Below the pieces are notes generated by a model. That model saw only the letters and a list, made by a program, of their open reading frames with translations, was not told where the DNA came from and searched no databases. Positions 26,301 to 34,522 of a DNA stretch of 64,000 nucleotides are shown here, in pieces (position 1 is the first letter of the stretch; each line of letters begins with the position of its first letter). Source of the DNA: Streptomyces sp. CB02959 (GTDB taxonomy: Bacteria; Actinomycetota; Actinomycetes; Streptomycetales; Streptomycetaceae). The DNA lies in assembly GCF_002803155.1 (NCBI RefSeq), contig NZ_NNBP01000009.1, positions 62,001 through 126,000 on the forward strand, read 5' to 3'. The position numbers were made by a program, and so were the translations under genes.

Positions 26301-27974
26301 GCCGTTGCCCGCCAGGTCGACGGTGCGCAGGCGCACCCGGTACGCGTGGCCGAACCGCAGCCGGGGCAGCGAGCCGGGTCGGGCGGTGGCCGTGATCTCC
26401 AGGGGCAGTGCCGTCTTCGCGTCGTTGCTGATCGCCACCGGAGCGTTGGGAGGCCGGTCGTCCTCGACGGATCCCTCGTCGGTGTCGAGCACCAGGCCCG
26501 GGCGGTGCGCGGACAGCGACCATCCTTCCCAGGTGACCAGTTGCTCGGGTACGGCGAGGTGGCGGTCGTTGGCCTCGGGCGGTGGTGAGACCAGGTTGAC
26601 CTGGAAGAAGCCCTCGTCGGAGGCGGTGAGCAGGAGCGGTCCGCCCTGCGGCTGCCGGTATTCCACCTCGCGCTCGTGCAGGGAGAACCAGTGGCCCAGC
26701 TGCTCGTCCCAGATGTCCAGCCGGTGGCCGCGGATCAGGTCCTCGGCGAACAGCTCGGGGGCGTCCGGGGGTTGTGCGTCGGACGGGGCGGCTCCCGGAG
26801 GTGCGGATTCCGGCTCCGGGACGGTCGCGCCGTCCAGCGCCAGTACCCGGGTCAGGGCCGTGTGGTGCTCCGCGGCCTGTCCGAACTCCGCCTTGAGGCC
26901 GTCCAGGCGCTTGTCCTTGACGAGCGAGATGCCATGGGTCCGGACGGTGGAGAGCCCCCGGGCGTCCGGCGGGAGGGACAGCAGCTTCAGGGCTGCACCG
27001 TCGATGTCGGCCTGTTCGACGGAGAACGTCGCCTCCGGCAGCGCCTCCACACCGCGGGACGGCGGCGTAAGCGGGTCGGCGGCCGTCCGGGACCGGGCGC
27101 CGGGGACGAAGACGTGCCGGCCCGGGAGGAAGTCCAGGAGGAAGACGTACCGGGTGCGCAGGGGCGCGTCGTGCGAGTCCGGCCCCAGTGCGGACGTCCA
27201 GTGGGGGGTGACGGTCAGGAACCGCTCGCCCGAGGAGACGGGGAGCCGGTCGGCCGGCAGGAGGAAGTCCAGGACCAGGCCGAGGCGCCGGAGCAGCGCG
27301 GGGTGGTCGCCGAGCGAGGTGAGCATCTGGTGGAAGTCCACCCGCGGCAGGCTCGGTCGCGGCGGCGGTACGTGTCGGCCGCCGTGCAACGTGGGCGTGC
27401 TGCGGGTCGAGTGGAACGTGCGCAGGTCGGTGAGTGCCTGGCGCAGTTCGGCGTCGGGCCCGGTGGCGCCGCCGGCCGCCGCGGTCGCGTCGTCGGCGTC
27501 CGCGGGTGCGGTGCCCATCGGGCCGAGCACGTCGCCGGTCGGGGGCGGTGTCTCGGGCGACGAGGTGGCCGTTCCGACGTAGGCGTTCCGGGTGACGGTC
27601 CGGACGTCCTTGGCCGAGTAGGTGCGGTACTCCCGCTGGGCCGGGTTGTCGAAGACGAAGGGCTGCACGGGCGTGCGGGCGTCGAAGAGGCTCGTCCACA
27701 GGTGCGTGTCGGGGCCCGGGCCTTGCAGCGTCAGCGGCCCGGCGACGGACGAGGACGCGGCGGGCGTGCCGTCCCCGGTGGCGAAGTCGAACGTGGCCGC
27801 CCTGACCTTGTCCGGCCAGGTGAGGAAGTCGGGGAAGTGCTCCAGCGTGGTCTCGTCCGCCTGGCCGGGGGTGTCCAGTCGGGGTGCGATGAACACCGAC
27901 ACCCGGGCCTGGGTGCCGTCGTCGGAGAGCCCGGCGGGCAGAACGGTCCAGGTGAGGTGCTGTTCAGCTGCCAT
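23349..27974 (-). CDS. Giant 1,541-residue protein of unknown function with central peptidoglycan-binding-like domain
   Basis: The family is not recognised. There is no signal peptide and no transmembrane segment. GGGAG lies 6 nt before the ATG, and its first 11 bp overlap the end of the 1,080-residue gene, so the two are coupled. Most of the protein reads as beta-rich globular segments with repeated Pro/Gly linkers. Around residues 640-710 is a peptidoglycan-binding_1-like module (DDVRIVQQALIDRGHALPGG, then ADGVFGDRTRAAYAQEQ), followed by a short Thr/Asp repeat (TDTTDTTDT, about 713-726). The C-terminus (about 1475-1541) is low complexity: HDGHDGHGGDDGDDG, then five or six GGPPFHGG units. 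Export by a non-Sec route, or cytosolic assembly with its partner, are both possible. It is one of three co-oriented genes with the 1,080-residue protein and an SxxK hydrolase. Confidence 0.8.
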   Translation of the reverse strand: MAAEQHLTWTVLPAGLSDDGTQARVSVFIAPRLDTPGQADETTLEHFPDFLTWPDKVRAATFDFATGDGTPAASSSVAGPLTLQGPGPDTHLWTSLFDARTPVQPFVFDNPAQREYRTYSAKDVRTVTRNAYVGTATSSPETPPPTGDVLGPMGTAPADADDATAAAGGATGPDAELRQALTDLRTFHSTRSTPTLHGGRHVPPPRPSLPRVDFHQMLTSLGDHPALLRRLGLVLDFLLPADRLPVSSGERFLTVTPHWTSALGPDSHDAPLRTRYVFLLDFLPGRHVFVPGARSRTAADPLTPPSRGVEALPEATFSVEQADIDGAALKLLSLPPDARGLSTVRTHGISLVKDKRLDGLKAEFGQAAEHHTALTRVLALDGATVPEPESAPPGAAPSDAQPPDAPELFAEDLIRGHRLDIWDEQLGHWFSLHEREVEYRQPQGGPLLLTASDEGFFQVNLVSPPPEANDRHLAVPEQLVTWEGWSLSAHRPGLVLDTDEGSVEDDRPPNAPVAISNDAKTALPLEITATARPGSLPRLRFGHAYRVRLRTVDLAGNGPDLPEADDLMKGDGLALPGAGLLTFRRFEAVPAPAVAPRLPFGEGASAFRLVIRSSPGAGPPAAAPPGPGGTPVRVVLARVQFGETNDDVRIVQQALIDRGHALPGGADGVFGDRTRAAYAQEQRDQGFTGSDADGIPGCMSLTELGRKSGFTVDCGNATTDTTDTTDTAPGTGAGRTAEQYAADFNRSSLVTKDGHVPYQGVDERHLVAPKAALRCVEWHGRLDAAIGSTDRDVQNTLYDLAVRESGSLNDPSQPNVHLEPVDSPAADPKNPAITALHSGEQIELPYLPDPLATGAVFLDLPGMPPGEPFPIPWGGEVWHRPRSFRLRLAEGTGPPRFDEATRVLTVSLPKGAVATVRVSSRIDFDEHIMGVAAWCREPTDPAAPGTAGTPADAAGRTADRQRADAAMALAAAGRHWMFTPPRTLTLVHAVQQPLRRPVLELAADAPRRAAGATAEHLAGTVALDVGTTGRIDLVAEWTEVTDGGPTGRDTRPMTVPVFGLLTARAVVDGVPGAEPAVLHGGVLTFSTKAAEDRAKTIQADPQILDKSPPAPQKHEFGDTKHRTVRYHPVAAGAFGDCFPPQFAEPGGHALSVEGDPAEHSVPSSAPPTAPRLLYCMPTLAFEPVDGSPDTLVHRRRGGGIRVYLDRPWFSSGDGELLGVVLGEPPGGDPTSARDAWVTLMGRDPIHRSASVVAPTAATFPHAERQSGNLTVPTPSGPLPVTVVGFTPQFEADADGGRWFCDLDLDTGDACLPFVRLALVRFQPEAISGAEISRVVLADLVRTLPDRELRVTLGDALTVSVTGPSWDPTGSQPPRITATLQRRNRAVDDEDLGWVTLDDTATALTSIDAESSRTPFYTGQVPIPPERRGAPLRLLVMETEGIPADGSTAPTPPNTPTTPGPVIYCDTVDLPRGLGGPDDGHDGHDGHGGDDGDDGPGGHGDHGGPPFHGGPPFHGGPPFHGGPPFHGGPPFHGGPGFHGGGP
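23364..23478. repeat. 18-bp tandem coding repeats (GGPPFHGG tail)
   Basis: About five copies of an 18-bp unit, plus-strand TGGAAGGGAGGACCGCCG with drift to CCTCCG, encode the Gly-Gly-Pro-Pro-Phe-His-type tail of the giant protein on the minus strand. The near identity of the units at DNA level points to recent slippage expansion and to copy-number variation between strains. Confidence 0.85.
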
Positions 27975-30900
27975 GGTCGGCTCCCGCGGGGATCGGGGCG
28001 AACGCCTCGCAGTAGACCTGCCAGTCGCCGCGCGGGACGCAGGCGGCGAAGGTCGGGTCGCCCGGCGCGCCGGAGAAGCTCCGCTCCAGGGTCAGTTCGA
28101 CGGACTTACTGAAGAAGGCGATCCGCACGCTGACCGTGAGGGTGCCGCGGCCGCGGACCACCGACTCGTGGCCGTGCTTCTCGTAGGCGAGCTCCAGGTA
28201 GAACTCCACGCACACCGTGACGATGCCCAGTACGGACAGGTGTCCGTTGCAGCGCAGGTATCCGGCCAGGGAGACGTCGGCCTTGTCGAAGACGAAGCGG
28301 ATGCCCGCCATGACCGACACCCCGCCGCTCGCGACCCCGAGGTCCAGTGCGGCGCTGCCGCCGAACTCTATGGCGCCCTCGACCTCCTCCACGCCGTGGG
28401 CGTCGACGAGGAGGGAGAAGTAGCCGCCGCCCGCGAACAGGGAGACGCTGACGTCGAAGGGGTGCTCCCGCTCGGAGACCGAGAAGCGGAACGAGACCGG
28501 CCTGTTGTCGAAGGGGATCGCCAGCTCGGCCGAGAGCGCCACGTTGGACAGGGTGAACACGCCCAGGCCGATGGCGGGGAGCGCGAGCTGGTAGCCCGCG
28601 GATATACCGCTGGGCTGGACGTCCACGAAGGCGCCGGGGCCGAAGACGTCGGCGGGCAGGGCACTGCGGAGGGTGTTGATGAACTCCAGGTCGTTGCTGA
28701 ACTTCAGTTCCACACCGCCGGCCGACACCTCGGGCTTCCGGCCCGCTCCGGTCTTGAAGTGCACCTCCGCGAAGTCCACCTGGGCGATTCCGGCGAAGTC
28801 CAGCGTGAAGTTGCTCAGGGTGCCCTCGACGGTGGCCTGGGAGACGGCGTCCTTGGAGCGGACGGTGCGGGCGTCCAGGACCAACGAGGCGTGGCGCACG
28901 TCGATGAGGTCCGCCGGGTCCTTCTCCCCGTTCTTCATCGGCTGCGCCAAGGAGGGCTTCCACACGTACCGCAGTTCCTTGCCCTGGCCGTCCGCCAGGT
29001 CGCGGATGCGCAGCACGGGTGCCGGCAGCAGGCCCTGCGGGGAGCGCAGGATGGCGTCGATCTGGTCGTCGCCGAGCTGCCGCAGGGTGTCGAGGTTGCC
29101 CTTGGTGAGGGAGTTCAGGAACCTGCCGAGGTCGATGAAGCCGAGCAGCTTGGCGCCGGCGAAGGCCGCTTTGATGTCGCTGAGCGGAGCCGCGTCGACG
29201 ATCTCGCCGGTGGCGGGGTCGGTCTTGAAGACGTCCGGTACGACGCCGGCCCGGCTGGTGATCGTCTTCACCGCGGCGTTGGGACTGGCGAGCCCCCCGG
29301 CCTGCTCCGCTCCGAAGGCGAGCGGGACCGCGTCGACCAGGTCCAGGTACCCGCCGGCCGGATGCTTCTCCATCGTCTGCCGGAGGTAGGTGTCGTTGAA
29401 CTGGACCGGAAGGTCTCCGCCGTGCGGGGTGAACTGCTCGACGGCGGGGACCCGTACGGTCGCGGCGGCCACCCGCGGCAGCCCCACCGCGGGGCCTCCC
29501 CCGGGGCCGAGGGTGCCGAGCCCGAAGGTCAGGGTGCCGACCGCGTGGCTGGTGCTGCCGGGGGCGTCGTCCGGCGGCTGTGCCATGGCCATCACCTGGC
29601 CGCCCATCGACCGGGTCGTGCGGCGTATCCGGAGCTGTTCCTTCGCCGGATCGGTGCTGGGGGCGAACAGCGGCGCCAGCCGTTCCTGCGCGTTCTCCAG
29701 TCCGTTGGGCACGAACACCAGCGGCATGGTGAAGCTGATCTTCCGCCCTTCGGTGTCCGTGCCGATCAGGGTGAAGTCGAAGTCTTCGCCGGAACCGCGG
29801 AGCCGCACCCAGAACGGATCGGACGGCTGGGCGTTGGGCCGGGGCTGCGGGCCGTGCTGCTGGATCGGCGGAAGGTGCGGTTCGATCAGCGGGGTGATGC
29901 GGTCGGTGATGCGCAGCGCGCGGAAGGGCATTTCGCGTCCCGCGTGCGTGTAGCCGGAGCTCGCCCCGTACTGGACCTCCGGCTCCTTGATGACGATGTA
30001 CTCCTCCAGTTGGAGGTAGGCGACGATGCCGTCGTCCGGGCGCGCCACGAACACCCGCCGGGCCTCGCGCACGTCGAGGGCCTCGTGGCCGGTGGACAGC
30101 CGGCCGCGGATCACGACGCGGAGGAACTGGTCCCGCCCCAGGCCCGTGATGTGGTCGTACGCCGCCAGGTCCGGGAAGTGCCGCCCGATCTGCTCGTACC
30201 GCGGCTGGTCGGCCGGCGGGGGCGCCTCCCAGGCTCCGTGCAGGTGGGCCGAGGCGCCCTGCGGTGTGACGATGAACTGCTCGGCGTGCAGGGGCGAGGT
30301 GGGGACTTCGAGGGGCACGTCGCCGGCCGGGACGGGCAGTTCGACCCGGCTGGTGAGGGTGACGAGGTCCGCGAGGTTCTCGTCCCTGAGCGGGCTGAGT
30401 TCGAAGAGCGGGCCCCGGCCCGCGACCGTCGCGAAGGCCCGCAGCAGGACGTCGCCGTCCCGTGCGCCGTGCAGCCGGGCGTGCCACAACGCCGTTCGGC
30501 CGTCGCCCTGTTGGGGCGGCGGTGGGGTCGCCCAGTCCACCGGCTCGTCGTAGGTGATCAGCAGCCGGGCGGGGAACTCGATGACGCTTCGGGGGATGCC
30601 CTGGAACACCGTCGTTCCCGCCGTGTCCGGGCTCTGCGGGCCCACCGGCACCGTCATCGGCACCAGGCGCGCCCAGTCGAGCAGCGATTCCAGTGTCAGG
30701 TCCAGGCCGTCCACGTTGGCCGGTACCGAGAAGGCCAGGCTGGTCGGGTCGGCGGTGAAGGCCCGCATGGGGCCGAGTGCGGGGGTGGTGGTGCCGATCG
30801 TCGGGGGCACTTCCTCCCGCACGTGCTGCGGCGGTAGCCCGACGAGGACCAGCGCGGGGGCCGCGGGGTCCCGCCGTACCAGGCGGCGGCCGTCGAAGCG

Positions 30901-31206
30901 CAGGTTGACCAGGCCGAGGTCGACGACGAGCATGTCCGCCGGCCGCACCACCCGGAACGGCCCCTCCGCGCTGTCCTCCTCGTGCGGTCCGGTGTCCGGG
31001 GGCTGGTCGGGGTCGGGATGCGGGCCGGGGTGCGGCCCCGGGTGCGGGCCGTGCGGCGGACCGCCGAAGCCCCCGCCGAACCCGCCCCCGAAACCGCCGC
31101 CGGGGCCCCCGTGCCCACCACCGTGACCGTGCTGGGCCTCGGCGGGAGCGCCACGCAGCTCTCCCCAGAGCCTCGGGGCGACCGTACGGGCGGGGTGGAA
31201 TGACAT
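27964..31206 (-). CDS. Giant 1,080-residue protein of unknown function
   Basis: The family is not recognised and no signal peptide is visible. Residues about 25-75 are low complexity: HGGGHGGPGGG, GGGFGGGFGG, then a PHGPHPGPHP run, compositionally like the tail of its partner. The middle is mixed (DMLVVDLGLVNLRFDGRRLVR; FWVRLRGSGEDFDFTLIG). The C-terminal third (about 820-1070) is a run of alternating hydrophobic beta strands: VSFRFSVSEREHPFDVSVSL, GGGYFSLLVDAHGVEEVEGA, EFGGSAALDLGVASGGVSV and LTVSVRIAFFSKSVELTLER. This is reminiscent of an extended beta-sheet or barrel-like scaffold. It lies 118 bp after the SxxK hydrolase gene and overlaps the next giant gene by 11 bp, so the three form an operon. 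The pair may build one large assembly. Confidence 0.8.
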   Translation of the reverse strand: MSFHPARTVAPRLWGELRGAPAEAQHGHGGGHGGPGGGFGGGFGGGFGGPPHGPHPGPHPGPHPDPDQPPDTGPHEEDSAEGPFRVVRPADMLVVDLGLVNLRFDGRRLVRRDPAAPALVLVGLPPQHVREEVPPTIGTTTPALGPMRAFTADPTSLAFSVPANVDGLDLTLESLLDWARLVPMTVPVGPQSPDTAGTTVFQGIPRSVIEFPARLLITYDEPVDWATPPPPQQGDGRTALWHARLHGARDGDVLLRAFATVAGRGPLFELSPLRDENLADLVTLTSRVELPVPAGDVPLEVPTSPLHAEQFIVTPQGASAHLHGAWEAPPPADQPRYEQIGRHFPDLAAYDHITGLGRDQFLRVVIRGRLSTGHEALDVREARRVFVARPDDGIVAYLQLEEYIVIKEPEVQYGASSGYTHAGREMPFRALRITDRITPLIEPHLPPIQQHGPQPRPNAQPSDPFWVRLRGSGEDFDFTLIGTDTEGRKISFTMPLVFVPNGLENAQERLAPLFAPSTDPAKEQLRIRRTTRSMGGQVMAMAQPPDDAPGSTSHAVGTLTFGLGTLGPGGGPAVGLPRVAAATVRVPAVEQFTPHGGDLPVQFNDTYLRQTMEKHPAGGYLDLVDAVPLAFGAEQAGGLASPNAAVKTITSRAGVVPDVFKTDPATGEIVDAAPLSDIKAAFAGAKLLGFIDLGRFLNSLTKGNLDTLRQLGDDQIDAILRSPQGLLPAPVLRIRDLADGQGKELRYVWKPSLAQPMKNGEKDPADLIDVRHASLVLDARTVRSKDAVSQATVEGTLSNFTLDFAGIAQVDFAEVHFKTGAGRKPEVSAGGVELKFSNDLEFINTLRSALPADVFGPGAFVDVQPSGISAGYQLALPAIGLGVFTLSNVALSAELAIPFDNRPVSFRFSVSEREHPFDVSVSLFAGGGYFSLLVDAHGVEEVEGAIEFGGSAALDLGVASGGVSVMAGIRFVFDKADVSLAGYLRCNGHLSVLGIVTVCVEFYLELAYEKHGHESVVRGRGTLTVSVRIAFFSKSVELTLERSFSGAPGDPTFAACVPRGDWQVYCEAFAPIPAGADHGS

Positions 31207-31324
31207 GGGAACGTCTCATCGCGAGGTCATGGGAGCGGCGGCGGAGTGCGCCGGCTTCGCTCACTTCTCTTCCATGCTCACTCCGGCCGCGGATCCCCGC
31301 CACTGGGCCGCGGGACGACGGCGG

Positions 31325-32413
31325 TCAGGGAATGCCGAGGAACGTCAGCAGGGTCCGGCGCACCATGAACGACATCGCGTTGTGCCGGTCGTTGAGGTTC
31401 GCCAAGTTCTGCCAGACGACGAGGAACTGCTGGCCGCTGTCGTCGTGGGAGAGGACCGTCGCCTCGGAGGCGACGTCGCCTCCCGCCGTGAGATTGCCCA
31501 GTCCGATCTTGCAGTGGGTGATCGTGAAGCCGGCGCCGAGGCCGTTGACGCCGGGACGCGCTCCGACCGTCAGGAAGGACGGGTCGCCGTTGGCCTGGGC
31601 ATCGGAGAGCAGGCCCCGCATGTCCGCCACGATGCCGTCGGTGCTGCGCCCGTCGAGCGTCGTCCCTTCGATGAGCAGCGCGAGGAACCGCGCCATGTCG
31701 ATCGTCGTGGTCGCCTGCGCCGAGGGGCCGTCGTTCACGGAGGGCACCCGCACCGCGGGAAAGGCGCCGGTGAACGTCCCGCCCAGCCAGATGCCCTGTT
31801 GGCCGGTCGGGTCGAAGAGGCCGGCCTTGGCCAGGAGGCCGTTGATCCAGCTGTAGCCGAGCGCCTGGATCGTGGCGGAGGCCTGTTGGTTGTTGCTCGG
31901 TACGACCATGCCCCGCAGGTTCGTCGTGAAGGTGGCATCGAACGACATCAGGCAGCCGCCGCTGGCGAGCCCCTGCGGTGGCGCGAAGACCGTGGGGTAT
32001 TTGGGCACCCGCATGGGCTCGGTGATCCCCGGCTCGCTCTGGAACCGCGGCGCGGCAGCCTGGATATCGGTGTTGAAGGCGGTCTTGAGATCGCCGAACA
32101 CCGTGCTGTCGCCGCAGTCGCCTTCGGTGACCGCGAAATCGGCGGCGCTCTGCCGTAGTTCGAAGGCCGCGATCATGGCCGCCATCTTCAGCAGGCTGCC
32201 GGAGAAGTGCATCTCGGTGTCACGGAAGCCGGCGTAGGCGAAGGTCGGCGAGGTGCTGGTCGGATTCTGCACCGCTGCCACCGAGATGGGGCACTTCTGG
32301 TGCACCCCCAGCGTCGGGAACGTGGTCGCCGTCAGCGCCTGGGCGCTGGTCAGCGCCAGGGCCATCTGGGGATCGGGGCTCAGCAGATCCGGAAAACGAT
32401 TGGGGAAGAGCAT
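31325..32413 (-). CDS. SxxK serine hydrolase (class A beta-lactamase-like), cytosolic
   Basis: 362 residues from ATG 32413, preceded by a strong GAGGAGG 5 nt upstream. There is no signal peptide. The beta-lactamase/PBP-like fold is suggested by S73-L-L-K76 (in HFSGSLLKMAAMIAAFEL) and by P-S173-N-N175 in VVPSNNQQASATIQALGYSW, an SxN motif in the helical subdomain. A typical KTG triad was not seen; the last strands are GDVASEATVLSHDDSGQQFLVVW, with a possible His-Asp-Asp substitution. It could be a hydrolase acting on a cytosolic substrate, or a catalytically dead ligand-binding protein. It is the first gene of the operon with the two giant proteins, and its role is probably tied to theirs. Confidence 0.75.
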   Translation of the reverse strand: MLFPNRFPDLLSPDPQMALALTSAQALTATTFPTLGVHQKCPISVAAVQNPTSTSPTFAYAGFRDTEMHFSGSLLKMAAMIAAFELRQSAADFAVTEGDCGDSTVFGDLKTAFNTDIQAAAPRFQSEPGITEPMRVPKYPTVFAPPQGLASGGCLMSFDATFTTNLRGMVVPSNNQQASATIQALGYSWINGLLAKAGLFDPTGQQGIWLGGTFTGAFPAVRVPSVNDGPSAQATTTIDMARFLALLIEGTTLDGRSTDGIVADMRGLLSDAQANGDPSFLTVGARPGVNGLGAGFTITHCKIGLGNLTAGGDVASEATVLSHDDSGQQFLVVWQNLANLNDRHNAMSFMVRRTLLTFLGIP

Positions 32414-32589
32414 CACGGCCTCCTCGTCATCCGCCCATGTCACAAGCCTAGTGACCGCTTGGAGGAACGCGAGTTGTCGCGTGGAGGACGGCGGCGACCG
32501 CCCGGGACTCTCCCGGAGTCGGCGTCAGCGGGACGGGACCCTTGTCGCGGCCGGCGTCGGCGCAGCGGGCCCGGCCCGGTCGACCGGGG

Positions 32590-33705
32590 TCAGCTGCGGG
32601 CCCCGGCCTGGTGCTGCCTCGCCTGCACCAGGCCGGTGACGAGGTCCGCCCGCTCGGTCATGGCGTCGACCACCAGGTACTCGTGGTCGGCGTGCGCGCC
32701 GCCCCCGACCGCGCCGAGGCCGTCGAGCGTGGGCACCCCCAGGGCGGCCGTGAAGTTGCCGTCGCTTCCGCCGCCGACCGCCGTGCCTTCGAGGCCGGGC
32801 AGCAACGCCCGTGCCACCGCGAAGAGTTCGGTCGACGCCGACTCGGGCATCGGGGGGCGGCCGATGCCGCCTCGGACCGTGATCTCCGCCCCGTCCACAT
32901 GCGGAGCCAGTGCCGCGAACGCGGACTCGACGCGGTCCTTCTCGCCGGCCGACTCGACCCGGACGTCGACGACTACGGTCGCCGCCGCGGGAACGACGTT
33001 GTCCAGGGTGCCCGCTGACGCGACGGTCGGGGTCACGGTCGTGCCGATGTCGGGGCGGCCGAGCGCGGCGATGTCCAGTACCTGGTGTGCCGCCTCGACC
33101 AGGGCGTTGATGCCGGCGGCGGGCTCCAGACCGGCGTGCGACGCCCGGCCCGCGATGGAGACGTGGAACGTGCCGCAGCCCTTGCGGCCGGTCTTCAGGG
33201 CGCCGCCGTCCGCGGCGCCCTCGAACACGAGCACCGCGCCGCACGCCAGGGCCCGTTCCTCGATGAGGGCGCGCGAGGAGTGGGAGCCGACCTCCTCGTC
33301 GGCGGTCACCAGGATCTCGACGCCCGACCGGTCGTCGAGCGCGGCCAGGCCGTGGATGGCCTGCACCAGTCCGCCGAGCATGTCGAAGACCCCGGGGCCG
33401 GTCGCCCGACCGTCCCGGACCGTGAACGGGCGGCGCGCCAGGGTGCCGAGCGGGAACACCGTGTCGTGATGGCCGAGGATCAGAACGGCGGGCTCCCCGC
33501 CGCCCGTCCAGTGGACGTGCGGGCCGGCTGCGCTCTCGACGAGGTCGGCGCGTCCGCCGAGGCGGCGCTCGATGACGGCGGCGACCGCTTCGGCCGATGC
33601 CTTCAAGGCGTCGACATCACGCGAGGGGGACTCGATGTCGACGAGCGTCCTGAGGTCGTCGAGCATCGCGTCGACACGCACCGGGGTGGACTTGCGCAGC
33701 GTCAT
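32590..33705 (-). CDS. M20-family metallopeptidase (carboxypeptidase G2/ArgE-like)
   Basis: 371 residues from ATG 33705. This is a di-zinc cytosolic exopeptidase or amidohydrolase. Motifs: VLILGHHDTVFPLG (first zinc His and Asp), GPGVFDMLGGLVQAI (bridging Asp), TADEEVGSHSS (catalytic Glu pair) and GRASHAGLEPAAGINAL (dimerisation domain His). Near the end, GGGAHADHEYLVVDAM carries the last zinc His. The pattern is closest to carboxypeptidase G2-like peptidases that release C-terminal Glu. No ribosome site is apparent before the ATG, so translation may be leaderless. It is separate from the operons on either side. Confidence 0.9.
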   Translation of the reverse strand: MTLRKSTPVRVDAMLDDLRTLVDIESPSRDVDALKASAEAVAAVIERRLGGRADLVESAAGPHVHWTGGGEPAVLILGHHDTVFPLGTLARRPFTVRDGRATGPGVFDMLGGLVQAIHGLAALDDRSGVEILVTADEEVGSHSSRALIEERALACGAVLVFEGAADGGALKTGRKGCGTFHVSIAGRASHAGLEPAAGINALVEAAHQVLDIAALGRPDIGTTVTPTVASAGTLDNVVPAAATVVVDVRVESAGEKDRVESAFAALAPHVDGAEITVRGGIGRPPMPESASTELFAVARALLPGLEGTAVGGGSDGNFTAALGVPTLDGLGAVGGGAHADHEYLVVDAMTERADLVTGLVQARQHQAGARS

Positions 33706-33793
33706 GGCGCAAGGGTAGCCGCCACGCCGCGGCGGATCTCCGGGCAGTTGGCGTACGCGGGGCCGGAGGCGCGCCGAGGGCGGCGGGGCCCGG

Positions 33794-34522
33794 TCAGGGC
33801 CGGCCGTGGTCGCGGAGTCGACCCACCTCGTAGCCCCGTTCCGCGCAGGTGTCGAGGATGCGCGGGAGGGCCCCGAGGGCGGAGCGCCAGGCACCGGGGG
33901 CCGAGGTGCAGTCGGAGTCGTGCAGGAGGATCGTGCCGCCGCCGCGCAGGTCGCGGGTGACCGTGCGGTGGACCGACTGCGGGGTGGCCGAGGCGGTCCA
34001 GTCCTTGCCCCAGCAGGTCCACAGGACCGGGGTGAGGCGCAGGCGGCGGGCGGCCAGATGCGCGGCGGTCGACATCACCCCGTACGGGGGCCGGAAGAGC
34101 GCGGGGGCGCAGCCGGTGAGGTCGCCTACCGCGTCCCGGGCGCGGGCCAGGTCGTCGTGGGTAGCCCGGGGGCCGCGCAGGAGCAGGGGGCGGTGGAGCC
34201 AGCCGTGGACGGCGATCTCGTGTCCGGCGGCGGCGATGTCGCGCACCAGGCCGGGGCTCCGGTGGGCCTGGCTGCCGAGGAGGAAGAAGGTGGCGGTCAC
34301 CCGGCGTTCGGCCAGCGTCCGGAGGAAGAGGGGGGTGGACCGCGGGTCGGGGCCGTCGTCGAAGGTGAGGGCGACGTGGCCGGCGCTGCCCCGGCCGGCC
34401 AGGCGGGGCATGACGCGGTTGCGCAGCGGCCCGAAGGTGGCGGCGACGGGCGCGGCGTGGGCGGCGGCGAGGGCGGGCAGTACGGCGCAGGCGGTGGTGC
34501 GGAGCAGGCGGGTGCGGGTCAT
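33794..34522 (-). CDS. Polysaccharide deacetylase (NodB domain), exported
   Basis: 242 residues. The N-terminus is hydrophobic (LLRTTACAVLPALAAAHAAP), a signal peptide or anchor. The NodB domain shows all five motifs: ALTFDDGPDPRST (MT1, catalytic base Asp), EIAVHGWLHRPL (MT2, metal HxxxH), LFRPPYGVMS (MT3), LWTCWGKDW (MT4) and ILLHDSDC (MT5). It should remove acetyl groups from a peptidoglycan, chitin-like or other surface glycan outside the membrane. Its ATG overlaps the stop of the glycosyltransferase gene (ATGA), so the two act on the same envelope pathway and share the BlaI-type operators upstream. Confidence 0.93.
   Translation of the reverse strand: MTRTRLLRTTACAVLPALAAAHAAPVAATFGPLRNRVMPRLAGRGSAGHVALTFDDGPDPRSTPLFLRTLAERRVTATFFLLGSQAHRSPGLVRDIAAAGHEIAVHGWLHRPLLLRGPRATHDDLARARDAVGDLTGCAPALFRPPYGVMSTAAHLAARRLRLTPVLWTCWGKDWTASATPQSVHRTVTRDLRGGGTILLHDSDCTSAPGAWRSALGALPRILDTCAERGYEVGRLRDHGRP

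Noticed and set aside
27622..30837. A 1,071-residue plus-strand open frame opposite the giant genes
   Set aside because: The translation is Gly/Arg/Val/Glu-rich without domains, and the minus-strand frames have overlapping starts, ribosome sites and protein-like composition.
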